From a virus, in the IMG/VR virus record IMGVR_UViG_3300046694_000315, positions 1 to 64,000 of that record: a stretch of 64,000 nucleotides of DNA. One strand, 5' to 3'. The notes beneath the pieces are model-generated. The model ran no database searches. It was not told where the DNA came from and was given only the letters and a program-made list of their open reading frames with translations. Of this stretch, positions 24,270-31,119 are shown piece by piece. Position numbers and translations under genes: made by a program. Every line of letters starts with the position of its first letter. Within the stretch, counting starts at the first letter, position 1.

Positions 24270-25127
24270 TTGGCAGCCAGTCCGACCGTGCTGAGGCGCA
24301 GGCTCGGCCAGGAGCTGCGCAACTTGCGTGAGGCGAAGAAACTCACAGCCGCGCAGGTGGCCAAGTCGCTCACGTGGTCCGAGTCCAAGGTGAGCCGGAT
24401 CGAGGGTGGCAAGTCACCGCTGTCCGACAAGGATGCCAAACTCCTGCTCAATGAGTACGGAGTTCAGGATCCCCAGGAGATCCGGCAGTTCGTCGACCTG
24501 GTCCGCCGCAGCCGTCAGAACGGCTGGTGGCACTCCTACGGCGACGCCCTCCCGGAGTGGTTCAAGCCCTACCTCGGGTTCGAGGCCGACGCCGCACAGA
24601 TGCTCATCTACGAGACCGAGCTGGTTCACGGGCTGCTCCAGACGGAGCGCTACGCCCAGGCAGTGATCCGCTCCATGTCTCAGGCCCCGTCGGCCGATGA
24701 AATCGACCGCCGTGCAAGTGCACGGCTCCAGCGGCAGGAAATCCTCACCCGGGATGTTCCCCCGAAAGTGTGGGTGGTCCTCAACGAGGCAGTGATACAC
24801 CGGGTGATCGCCTCCCGCGACGTGATGCGCGAGCAGTTGCACCACCTCGCTGACGTGGTGGAATCGAACCCAAGTGTCACTGTCCAGATTCTGCCTTTTG
24901 AGGCCGGGGCACACGCGAGTATGGGCTACTCGTTCTCGATCCTGTCGTTCGACGACGTCCCAGGATCGCTGGTCTACTCCGAGCAGTTGACGAGCGCGGT
25001 GTACATGGACAAGACCACAGATGTAAGTCGCCACGAGGAGATCTTTCAGCAGCTCGTGGCGGCTTCAACGCGACCGGATAGCTCCGTCGCTTGGTTGAAG
25101 GAAACAGCAGAGAGGTTCGGAAAATGA
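24270..25127 (+). CDS. XRE regulator with DUF5753 domain (WhiJ/AbaA type)
   Basis: A 285-residue protein. The N-terminal helix-turn-helix spans about residues 8-60 (LRRRLGQELRNLREAKKLTA, then SESKVSRIEGG). The rest has the DUF5753 pattern: LIYETELVHGLLQTERYAQAV, RRASARLQRQEIL and ILPFEAGAHASMGYSFSIL. Such proteins regulate development in Streptomyces and partner with a DUF397 protein, which follows here in a 4-nt overlap. TTG at 24270 with GGGAGG upstream is chosen over GTG at 24228. Likely acquired from the host. Confidence 0.88.
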   Translation: MAASPTVLRRRLGQELRNLREAKKLTAAQVAKSLTWSESKVSRIEGGKSPLSDKDAKLLLNEYGVQDPQEIRQFVDLVRRSRQNGWWHSYGDALPEWFKPYLGFEADAAQMLIYETELVHGLLQTERYAQAVIRSMSQAPSADEIDRRASARLQRQEILTRDVPPKVWVVLNEAVIHRVIASRDVMREQLHHLADVVESNPSVTVQILPFEAGAHASMGYSFSILSFDDVPGSLVYSEQLTSAVYMDKTTDVSRHEEIFQQLVAASTRPDSSVAWLKETAERFGK

Positions 25128-25327
25128 ACGAGACGAGCGGCGAGCTGCACTGGTTCACGTCCAGCTACAGCAACGGCGAGGGGAGCTGCGTCGAGTTCGC
25201 CGTTACCCCTGGAGGAGCTGGCGCGGTACGTGACACCAAGGACCGCGAGGTCGGCACGCACGTCTTCACCCCGGCCGGGTGGACGACGTTCCTTGAGGCC
25301 GTGAAGTCCGGCGCGTTCAGCGCCTGA
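25124..25327 (+). CDS. DUF397 protein
   Basis: A 67-residue protein with WFTSSYSNGEGSCVEFA, AVRDTKDRE and WTTFLEAVKSGAF, the complete DUF397 pattern. Paired with the XRE regulator by an ATGA overlap. In Streptomyces such pairs act as regulator plus modulator and have been likened to antitoxin-toxin pairs. Followed by a strong terminator. Confidence 0.9.
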   Translation: MNETSGELHWFTSSYSNGEGSCVEFAVTPGGAGAVRDTKDREVGTHVFTPAGWTTFLEAVKSGAFSA

Positions 25328-25330
25328 CAA

Positions 25331-25371
25331 GCCAGAAGCCCCCGGCTCCGTTGGGAGTCGGGGGCTTCGTC
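25331..25371. terminator. Bidirectional terminator
   Basis: GAAGCCCCCGGCTCC / GGAGTCGGGGGCTTC stem between the DUF397 gene and convergent minus-strand genes. Confidence 0.85.
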
Positions 25372-25375
25372 GTAC

Positions 25376-25477
25376 CTACAGCCAGGTGAAGGGCGAGGCG
25401 AGGGCTTCGAGCGCCGCGAGGAGGAGGCGGATCAGTCCCTCGAAGAAGGCTCCAGCAGCCCGTCGCAGGCGCTTCAC
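25376..25477 (-). CDS. Tiny amphipathic peptide gene
   Basis: A 33-residue peptide, VKRLRRAAGAFFEGLIRLLL then AALEALASPFTWL, one amphipathic or membrane-inserting helix with a basic start. The GTG overlaps the upstream TGA (TGTGA), so it is probably translated by coupling. Function unknown. Confidence 0.5.
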   Translation of the reverse strand: MKRLRRAAGAFFEGLIRLLLAALEALASPFTWL

Positions 25478-25989
25478 AGCCACTCTCCGGTGAGGGCTCC
25501 GTGGACGTCGGCCTCACGGTAGGTGGCGGGCTTGAGGACCTTGCCGTCCTCGCGCCGGATGACCTTGCCGTCGACCACCTTGCTCATGTTCGAGCGATGC
25601 ACTTCGGCGAAGACGGCCTCCAGGGGGATCTCCAGGAGGTCGGCGGTGCCGTAGACGACGTACAGCACGTCGGCGAGTTCCTTGGCCAGGGCCTCGTACC
25701 AGCGCGGTCCCTCGGGTGCCGACTCTCCCCGGCCGGGCAGGAAGTGGCTCGTGGGCGACGACTCGATGAAGTCGTCCATGATCTGGGCCTTGCGGTAGTT
25801 CAGCAGGGCCTCCAGGGCCTCCTGGACCTCCTCGGCGATGAGGGTGGACCGCAGGGCGATCAGGTCGTCTCGTCCGGCCTCGTCGCGCTCGATGAAGGGC
25901 TTCTCCCCCACGGCGCGGTGCCACTGTCCCAGCGCCCGCATGGGGCGGTGGGTGGAGGTATGAAGCAGGGTCTTCGGGATGCTGCTCAA
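25474..25989 (-). CDS. MazG-like nucleotide pyrophosphohydrolase
   Basis: A 171-residue all-helical protein with AEEVQEALEALLNYRKAQIM and LAKELADVLYVVYGTADLL, the acidic EExxE...ExxD metal-binding pattern of MazG/PRA-PH family enzymes that hydrolyse nucleoside triphosphates. TTG at 25989 with AGGAG upstream is chosen. The N-terminal extension has a motif copy, Leu-His-Thr (CTT CAT ACC) at residues 9-11. Confidence 0.75.
   Translation of the reverse strand: MSSIPKTLLHTSTHRPMRALGQWHRAVGEKPFIERDEAGRDDLIALRSTLIAEEVQEALEALLNYRKAQIMDDFIESSPTSHFLPGRGESAPEGPRWYEALAKELADVLYVVYGTADLLEIPLEAVFAEVHRSNMSKVVDGKVIRREDGKVLKPATYREADVHGALTGEWL
25957..25965 (-). repeat. Dispersed CTTCATA motif copy
   Basis: CTT CAT ACC, Leu-His-Thr, MazG-like gene. 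Confidence 0.8.
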
Positions 25990-25997
25990 GGGGTCTC

Positions 25998-26492
25998 CTA
26001 GAAGGTTTCGGCGATGTCGCCGGGGTCGACGGCCAGCGGGAGGCGTCCGTCCTCGAAGAGGTGGATCCCGTTGCGGCTGTAGGCCAGGTCGCACAGTTGC
26101 GCGCACTGGAGCCGGTCCGTTCGGGAGATGCGTTCGGCTACCCAGTCGCTCCAGAAGCCGAAGAAGCGGAGCCCGAGCGCGATGTCGTCGAGCCAGTTGT
26201 AGCCGATGCCCCTGCCGTTGTTGGCCTGGGCGAAGCCGAGGGCGGTCTCCCAGATGGCGAGGCGGGTCTCGTCGGGGATGATGACGTCGGAGTTGTACTT
26301 CGCGTTCGGGTACATCGAGATGTGGCCGAGGCGGGCGCCGCCCGGCTGTGCCTCGACGAGGAGACCGGCCGGGCCGACGATGAAGGCGTGGTTGTACCGA
26401 GAGAAGGTCAGCAGCCGGATGCCCCAGCCGAGGATGCCACCGGTCGCGGTGACGCCGATGGTGCCGATGGGCGGCGGGGTTCCCTTAGCCAT
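25998..26492 (-). CDS. Papain-fold (YiiX/NlpC-like) hydrolase candidate
   Basis: A 164-residue protein with an N-terminal TFSRYNHAFIVGPAGLLVEA, where the His in an NHAFIV context fits permuted papain-fold enzymes, and a later LQCAQLCDLAYSRNG with a Cys that may be the nucleophile. Such proteins cleave amide or ester bonds. Overlaps the upstream gene by 8 nt. Assignment rests on these two segments. Confidence 0.5.
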   Translation of the reverse strand: MAKGTPPPIGTIGVTATGGILGWGIRLLTFSRYNHAFIVGPAGLLVEAQPGGARLGHISMYPNAKYNSDVIIPDETRLAIWETALGFAQANNGRGIGYNWLDDIALGLRFFGFWSDWVAERISRTDRLQCAQLCDLAYSRNGIHLFEDGRLPLAVDPGDIAETF

Positions 26493-26724
26493 TCTGGCCG
26501 TCCTCCTGGTCCGTGGGCTTGCTGCGGCGTCCCAGGTAGTCCCAGGAGAAGTAGGGGCCGTAGCCGTAGGGGCTGAGGCCCTTGGGGAGCGGTACGGGGC
26601 CGTAGGGGTATCCCTCGTCGTCCCGCTCGACCACGGTGGTGATGGTCTTGGAGAACTCGCTCCAGTTGCCGTCCGCGTCCTTCTCGCTGTGGACCACGGT
26701 CGTGGTTGTCGTCTTACGCGACAC
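26485..26724 (-). CDS. Hypothetical protein
   Basis: A 79-residue protein with a Thr-rich N-terminus, a charged middle and a Tyr/Gly/Pro-rich segment (YPYGPVPLPKGLSPYGYGPY). No family recognised. Overlaps neighbours on both sides. Confidence 0.5.
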   Translation of the reverse strand: MSRKTTTTTVVHSEKDADGNWSEFSKTITTVVERDDEGYPYGPVPLPKGLSPYGYGPYFSWDYLGRRSKPTDQEDGQNG

Positions 26725-26908
26725 TGTCTTCCTCCAGGGTGTATTTGCCGTAGAAGTCGATGTGCAGGCTGTCGTTGTTCTGGGCGCGCTCCAGCCAGCG
26801 GTCGGCGAAGACCTGGCGGGCGTAGAAGAAGGTCTTGGCGGTCCAGGTGCCGTCCTTGTGGATCAGCACCCGGACCTTCCACAGGTGGTTGTCCCTAGGC
26901 GTTCGCAC
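26714..26908 (-). CDS. Hypothetical protein
   Basis: A 64-residue protein with HLWKVRVLIHKDGTWTAKTF and ERAQNNDSLHIDFYG, probably a small beta-rich fold. Its Leu-His-Ile is CTG CAC ATC, not the dispersed motif. No family recognised. Confidence 0.5.
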   Translation of the reverse strand: MRTPRDNHLWKVRVLIHKDGTWTAKTFFYARQVFADRWLERAQNNDSLHIDFYGKYTLEEDSVA

Positions 26909-27212
26909 CGGCAGCCCCTCCGGGCAAGATATGAAGCGCGCCGGGCTGGTCGAGGTCCATGAAGGGGTCGGCCAACTGGACGGCGACCTGGGTGAAGGCG
27001 TTGCCGATGATCTCCTGGATGCCTCCGAGGCCCTCCAACTTGTCGGCGAGTTCGAGGAGGGTGCCGACGACGTCCTTGATCGCGACGAAGTACTCGCCGT
27101 CGTCGTCCTGGATGTAGCGGTAGGACGCCTCGTGCTCGGACGCGGTCTCGGTGAGGACGCTCAAGGGGTTCTCCAAGGTCTTGGTGGTGTCAGAGCCAGA
27201 CGCGGTACTCAC
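26895..27212 (-). CDS. Hypothetical protein with a dispersed-motif copy
   Basis: A 105-residue acidic protein with YRYIQDDDGEYFVAIKDVVG. Near the C-terminus Leu-His-Ile is encoded CTT CAT ATC. It overlaps the SbcD-like gene by 23 nt at its start. No family recognised. Confidence 0.5.
   Translation of the reverse strand: MSTASGSDTTKTLENPLSVLTETASEHEASYRYIQDDDGEYFVAIKDVVGTLLELADKLEGLGGIQEIIGNAFTQVAVQLADPFMDLDQPGALHILPGGAAGANA
26928..26936 (-). repeat. Dispersed CTTCATA motif copy
   Basis: CTT CAT ATC, Leu-His-Ile, gene at 26895. Confidence 0.75.
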
Positions 27213-28425
27213 TGGTGACTCGTCCCTTCTCGGGGTTGATGAAGTGCAGGCGCTGGGAGGGGTCTCCCGTGGCCGCGACGAACTCGTGGGCGTAGATGTT
27301 GTCGCTCTCGGGGCTGCCGGTCATGAAGACGGAGCCGCCGTTGGCCAACTGGAGTTGCATCGACTGGTGGTAGTGGCCGATGTAGAGGTCGCGGAAGGCC
27401 GGGAGGACGCCGGAGGCCCACTGGTTGGCCTTGCGGAGGATGCCGTAGGCGGGGATGTTGCCGCCGAAGGACTTGATCTCGTCGCCGTGGATGGCCATGG
27501 CCTTGTAGTTGCCGATGGTGAAGTTCTGGTACCAGCCGCCGTCCGTCTGGAAGCGGGTCAGCCGGTCCTCGTCGGCGAGGCGCTGGCGCACGATGTTGTA
27601 GACCATGCGGTCGACGTTGTCGGAGGCCTTGATGCCGTCGCCCTTGCGGCCGAGACGTCCGTGGTTGCCGTACTCGGCGACGACCTCGACCGTCTCGTAG
27701 GTATGAAGCGCCTGCTTGATCGTCCAGATCATCAGGTCGGCGACGTCGAACATCTGCTCGTAGAGGGTGCCGTCGAGTTCCCACACCTGCCCGGGGAAGA
27801 TCGAGACGCCTTCGACCATGTCTCCGGTGAACAGCAGGACGCCGTGCTTGACCGGGTGGTCGGCGCGCTGGATGTCGGTGATCTCGTTGGCCTTCTCGAC
27901 GTAGCGCATGATGCGGGTCCGCATGATGGTGCGGTCGTACGTCTCGGTCTTCTTGCCGCCCTGCCAGTCCGTGAGGTGCCACAGGGCGACCTCGGACGGC
28001 TTGGTACGGCGGTCACGCGCTGGAGGCTCGACGGGGGTCACTCCGACGTACTGCGCGGCGTCGCTGGCGGCACGGTAGACGGCCTCGATGTACTCGTCGC
28101 CGCGCGCCTTCGCCTTCTTGAACTGCTGGAACAGTCGGCGGTTGTCAGCCTCCAGGGCCTGTATCCGCTCGATCTGCTCCTCGTTCTCGGCCACTGCCTC
28201 GGCCGTGCCCTCCTCGGGCAGGGTATGAAGCCCCTTCTCCTTGCCCGGCTCGACCAGGATGTTGCGCTTGTAGCCGTTGGCCTTGCGCCAGCGCCGGACG
28301 GCGGTCTCGGAGGTCTCCACACCGTTGAAGTTGAGGTCGTCGGAGGCGGCCTGGTGGCCGACGTTGGGGTCCATCAGGATCTCGCGGACCCAGTCGACCT
28401 CGATGTACTCAGCGAGCGTGCTCAA
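27190..28425 (-). CDS. SbcD/Mre11-like metallophosphoesterase
   Basis: A 411-residue protein. After a 130-residue N-terminal part with a coiled coil (EEQIERIQALEADNRRLFQQ), the calcineurin-like domain shows HLTDWQGG, LLFTGDMVEG, EYGNHGR, AIHGDEI and IGHYHQS, the metal-binding motif series of phosphoesterases including DNA-repair nucleases. It may be a nuclease in replication or recombination. It carries two dispersed-motif copies: Leu-His-Thr near residue 66 and again near 237, inside the catalytic domain between GDMVEG and GNHGR. Confidence 0.82.
   Translation of the reverse strand: MSTLAEYIEVDWVREILMDPNVGHQAASDDLNFNGVETSETAVRRWRKANGYKRNILVEPGKEKGLHTLPEEGTAEAVAENEEQIERIQALEADNRRLFQQFKKAKARGDEYIEAVYRAASDAAQYVGVTPVEPPARDRRTKPSEVALWHLTDWQGGKKTETYDRTIMRTRIMRYVEKANEITDIQRADHPVKHGVLLFTGDMVEGVSIFPGQVWELDGTLYEQMFDVADLMIWTIKQALHTYETVEVVAEYGNHGRLGRKGDGIKASDNVDRMVYNIVRQRLADEDRLTRFQTDGGWYQNFTIGNYKAMAIHGDEIKSFGGNIPAYGILRKANQWASGVLPAFRDLYIGHYHQSMQLQLANGGSVFMTGSPESDNIYAHEFVAATGDPSQRLHFINPEKGRVTSEYRVWL
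27700..27708 (-). repeat. Dispersed CTTCATA motif copy
   Basis: CTT CAT ACC, Leu-His-Thr, catalytic domain of the SbcD-like protein. Confidence 0.8.
28222..28230 (-). repeat. Dispersed CTTCATA motif copy
   Basis: CTT CAT ACC, Leu-His-Thr, second copy in the SbcD-like gene. Confidence 0.8.
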
Positions 28426-28636
28426 GGGGTGTTCCTCTCGGAGGAGATGGTGGCCGCCGGACCGTTCCCGGCCCGACTCCGAGTACGGTATCAGGGTTAT
28501 CGCTTCCTAGCAATACTTCACTTCGGAAGTGAGAAGACTTCACCACAGGAGTCAGGCGCCTCCGTCGCTGACGTCCTACCAGGTCAACCGGCATGGACAC
28601 CTAGACTGGAACCCTTCCAAAGCGATAACAAAGAAG

Positions 28637-28665
28637 ACCCCGGCCACTGTTCGTGAGCCGGGGCT
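28637..28665 (+). terminator. Hairpin upstream of plus-strand gene
   Basis: ACCCCGGC / GCCGGGGC stem 20 nt before the ATG at 28683. Probably a terminator for transcripts entering from the left or a leader structure. The rest of 28426-28682 holds a small CACTTC/GAAGTG hairpin near 28520 and no convincing gene. Confidence 0.5.
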
Positions 28666-28682
28666 GAAGCCTGGGGTGGGTC

Positions 28683-28982
28683 ATGTTCTGGTTCTGTGAG
28701 ACGTGCAACGACTGGGGTGTTGCGGACACCGAGGTCGACGTCGTGGTGGACCGCCAGCGGCACATGGGCGCTCACGTCGAGCGGGCCCTGGAGATGACAG
28801 AGCCCCAGGAAGAGTCCGTGGCTGAGGTTGAGGACACTGTCCTCCGCGCCAAATACCTGGCGTGGGGTAGCACGGCTCTGCTGGGGCTACTGTCTGCTCG
28901 TTGGCACGCGCTGGCGGGGGTAGTGCCGTTCGCGGCCTTGCTCGTCTGGGTGGTGACCCAGTCGGGCAATGAGGGTGAATGA
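28683..28982 (+). CDS. Small membrane protein with Cys motif
   Basis: A 99-residue protein. The N-terminus has FCETCNDWG and later His residues (RQRHMGAH), resembling a zinc finger. The C-terminal half has two hydrophobic stretches (AWGSTALLGLLSARW, LAGVVPFAALLVWVV). Its 3' end overlaps the tRNA-His gene on the opposite strand. Function unknown. Confidence 0.6.
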   Translation: MFWFCETCNDWGVADTEVDVVVDRQRHMGAHVERALEMTEPQEESVAEVEDTVLRAKYLAWGSTALLGLLSARWHALAGVVPFAALLVWVVTQSGNEGE

Positions 28983-29059
28983 CGGGGGTTGAACCCGCAC
29001 GCTCCTTTCGGAACACCGGGGTCACAGCCCGGCGCGGCTACCATTTCGCCACACTCACC
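28974..29059 (-). tRNA. tRNA-His (GTG) with long variable arm
   Basis: Acceptor GTGAGTG/CATTCAC, D stem GCG/CGC, anticodon stem CCGGG/CCCGG with loop CTGTGAC (anticodon GTG), T stem GCGGG/CCCGT with loop TTCAACC. The His identity pair G-1:C73 is encoded. The 17-nt variable region can form TCC-GAAA-GGA, which is unusual for tRNA-His. CCA is not encoded. Confidence 0.82.
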
Positions 29060-29134
29060 ATGAGAAGGTCTCGACCACGCGCCACCCACCCGGAATCTCA
29101 CCGGCCTAAGCCTTGTCCGTCGGCCCTTCCCTCG

Positions 29135-29207
29135 CTCCCCGACCTGGATTCGAACCAGGAACCAGCGGATTAACAGTCCGCTGCTCTGCCGATTGAGCTA
29201 TCGAGGA
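29135..29207 (-). tRNA. tRNA-Asn (GTT)
   Basis: Acceptor TCCTCGA/TCGGGGA, anticodon stem GCGGA/TCCGC with loop CTGTTAA (anticodon GTT), T loop TTCGAAT. Discriminator G; CCA not encoded. Confidence 0.93.
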
Positions 29208-29272
29208 ATGCATCAGTGTTTGCACTGACCCTACTGGACTCCACGCCCAGACAGGTAACTGACCCCAGACCG

Positions 29273-29355
29273 TAGCCAAGGTGGGACTCGAACCCACACG
29301 CTCTTACGAGCACCGTCTTTTGAGGACGGCGTGGCTGCCTTTTCACCACTCGGCC
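29273..29355 (-). tRNA. tRNA-Leu (CAA)
   Basis: Acceptor GGCCGAG/CTTGGCT, D stem GTG/CAC, anticodon loop CTCAAAA (anticodon CAA, reads UUG), long variable arm as expected for Leu, T loop TTCGAGT. Discriminator A; CCA not encoded. Confidence 0.9.
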
Positions 29356-29360
29356 TTGCG

Positions 29361-29384
29361 CCGGAGGGTTTTCAGGCCCTCCGG
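29361..29384 (-). terminator. Hairpin after the NlpC/P60 gene
   Basis: CCGGAGGG / CCCTCCGG stem with an 8-nt loop between the cell-wall enzyme gene and tRNA-Leu. Could be a terminator or a processing site. Confidence 0.6.
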
Positions 29385-29401
29385 CCTTTCCTACGTGAAG
29401 C

Positions 29402-29899
29402 CTACTTCACGGTGTAGCGGCCGTAGTAAACGGACTTCGTCCAGGGCTTGTAGTAGTTGACACCCCTGCCCGGCCGCTCGCTTTCCAGCCAGGTGTGGGA
29501 ATTGACGTATATACCGACGTGGTAGACGTAGCCGCGCGAGTCGTGGGCGAAGACGAGGTCCCCGGCCCGGGGGCTCTTGACGTGCAGGCTGTGCCTGTAC
29601 TGGTCGTTCGCGACCCGGGGAATACTCTTCCCCAGCTTCTTCAGGGTGTACTGGGTCAGGCCCGAGCAGTCGAACCCCCTGGACGGCGAGGATCCTCCCC
29701 ACACGTACCGGACTCCCTTGTACTTGGCGCCCTGCTTCACGATCTTCGTTCCGGACGACACCGTAGTGGTGGACTTTACGGCGACCGGTACGGCGATCTT
29801 CGTGGATGCGACCGGCGTATTCGCCTGCGCGCTTGATGTAGCGAGCGGGGAAAATGCCAGGGCCGCAGCGAGCAGAAGTCCAGCGATCCTCTTATTCAT
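29402..29899 (-). CDS. Secreted NlpC/P60 peptidase
   Basis: A 165-residue protein. A signal peptide covers about residues 1-30 (basic MNKR, hydrophobic core, cleavage near SAQA). The NlpC/P60 domain follows: VRYVWGGSSPSRGFDCSGLT (catalytic Cys) and GDLVFAHDSRG, YHVGIYV (catalytic His). It should cut peptidoglycan stem peptides. ATG at 29899 is chosen because the signal peptide begins there. It lies within the tRNA array. Confidence 0.9.
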   Translation of the reverse strand: MNKRIAGLLLAAALAFSPLATSSAQANTPVASTKIAVPVAVKSTTTVSSGTKIVKQGAKYKGVRYVWGGSSPSRGFDCSGLTQYTLKKLGKSIPRVANDQYRHSLHVKSPRAGDLVFAHDSRGYVYHVGIYVNSHTWLESERPGRGVNYYKPWTKSVYYGRYTVK

Positions 29900-30063
29900 G
29901 ACAGCACTCCGCACGCTTACGAGATTAGGTGACGGGCTCGGGTAAGTGCCTTTCCCTACCACAAATAGCTCTGCGGATTCGCCCCAAAAGATTCGGTCTC
30001 CCGCCCCTGTTCAGGGTTGAGTTCAGGATTTGTCCAGGAACAGGGCTCAGCGTCTGGACAAAG

Positions 30064-30136
30064 TGGCCCCCTCTGGAATCGCACCAGAATCTCCCGCTTT
30101 TCAGGCGGGCGCATTAACTGCCTCTGCCAAAGGGCC
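30064..30136 (-). tRNA. tRNA-Phe (GAA)
   Basis: Acceptor GGCCCTT/GGGGGCC (two G-T pairs), anticodon stem CCCGC/GCGGG with loop CTGAAAA (anticodon GAA), T stem TCTGG/CCAGA with an atypical loop TGCGATT. Discriminator A; CCA not encoded. Confidence 0.88.
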
Positions 30137-30142
30137 GTGAAG

Positions 30143-30216
30143 TCTGGACGGCAGGATTTGAACCTGCGATCTCCTGATCCCAAATCAGGCGCGCTACCGG
30201 GCTGCGCTACGTCCAG
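30143..30216 (-). tRNA. tRNA-Pro (TGG)
   Basis: Acceptor CTGGACG/CGTCCAG, anticodon stem CCTGA/TCAGG with loop TTTGGGA (anticodon TGG), T loop TTCAAAT. Discriminator A; CCA not encoded. First tRNA after the promoter at 30232. Confidence 0.93.
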
Positions 30217-30231
30217 AAGTTGATGTCTTCG

Positions 30232-30262
30232 ACACTACCGTATCAGGGATACCCGTTGTCAA
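30232..30262 (-). promoter_or_regulatory. tRNA-array promoter
   Basis: TTGACA with TAGTGT 19 nt further, or GGTAGT at 17 nt, about 16 nt before tRNA-Pro. Confidence 0.55.
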
Positions 30263-30298
30263 GCCACAAACTGAATTAGCTTGCATTGGGCGGGAAGA

Positions 30299-30360
30299 GT
30301 TCCCCGCCGGGTCTTACGCGGTCGCGTCACGGCGACGGCAGCCCGGTCAGGCGGGGAACG
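30299..30360 (-). terminator. Large GC-rich hairpin
   Basis: GTTCCCCGCC / GGCGGGGAAC arms enclose about 40 nt, at the end of the doubtful small gene at 30347. Probable terminator isolating the tRNA array. Confidence 0.55.
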
Positions 30361-30466
30361 GGAAACGGCCGAGGCAGAACGCCTGCAAGGCCGGGATGAG
30401 CGCGGGCATGCTGGCGGAGGGGAGGTGGTTCCCCTGGCCCGGCCGTCGCTCGCTCATCGTGTTCAT
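30347..30466 (-). CDS. Doubtful tiny gene
   Basis: A 39-codon frame, MNTMSERRPGQGNHLPSASM then a hydrophobic Ala/Leu/Phe tail. GC at third positions is high, but the ribosome binding site is weak and the stop lies near a terminator arm. Listed with low confidence. Confidence 0.3.
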   Translation of the reverse strand: MNTMSERRPGQGNHLPSASMPALIPALQAFCLGRFPFPA

Positions 30467-30620
30467 GCATCCATTGAAGCGGATCACGACTACGGGTTTG
30501 TAATCGCTTCCGGCCACTGCCTGAATGCCTCGTGCGAGGCGGGGGGTAGGACACTGTCCGGACATAGCGGAAGGGGCCGGGGGATGTTCTCCCTCGACCC
30601 CTTCGGAACGACAGTCAGCT

Positions 30621-30986
30621 CTACTTGTGCGCGTCCTCGTACTCGCGGATCAGGTCCTCGGGCAGACGCCCCGTGTGGGACACCTCCCGGCCCTGCTCCT
30701 GCAACCACTTCCGCACGTCGGCCGTGGTGAAGGCGCCCCGCTTGCCCCGGATCGCCTTCCGTACCTGGGTTCCGGTGCGCTTCTGAGCTTCATGCGCGAC
30801 AGACGTGAACGGTTCCAGGGCGGCGTGCATCTTGTCGATGTGCTCCTGGCAGAGGTCCATGAGGAAGCGCGTGGTCCCCACCGTGACGGGGGTGGCCTCG
30901 TTGTTCGGCACATCCTGCCCGCACGGGGTCTTGGCGCGGTTGCGCGAGACCTTGAAATCGCACTTCTTCATCACTACGTCTGCCAT
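30621..30986 (-). CDS. Lsr2-like DNA-binding protein
   Basis: A 121-residue protein. The C-terminal 45 residues (FTTADVRKWLQEQGREVSHT, then GRLPEDLIREYEDAH) match the Lsr2 DNA-binding domain, with TGR where host Lsr2 has the AT-hook-like RGR. The N-terminal Lsr2 oligomerisation domain is replaced by a Cys/His-bearing segment (KKCDFKVSRN, TPCGQDV, LCQEHIDKMH) that may bind zinc. It could compete with or mimic the host silencer at AT-rich DNA. Confidence 0.78.
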   Translation of the reverse strand: MADVVMKKCDFKVSRNRAKTPCGQDVPNNEATPVTVGTTRFLMDLCQEHIDKMHAALEPFTSVAHEAQKRTGTQVRKAIRGKRGAFTTADVRKWLQEQGREVSHTGRLPEDLIREYEDAHK

Positions 30987-31047
30987 AACTCACTCCTTAA
31001 CAACGCCACCTCCGGTTGCGCCGCGCAGCAACCTGCCAACGGTCGCA

Positions 31048-31077
31048 ATACTGCTACCTGACTACGGCTTCTGTCAA
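31048..31077 (-). promoter_or_regulatory. Promoter, TTGACA family
   Basis: TTGACA-18 nt-CAGTAT upstream of the Lsr2-like gene. Confidence 0.55.
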
Positions 31078-31119
31078 GCGGATGCACTGTGACGCTCGAC
31101 AAGCCGGATTCAGGAAGCA

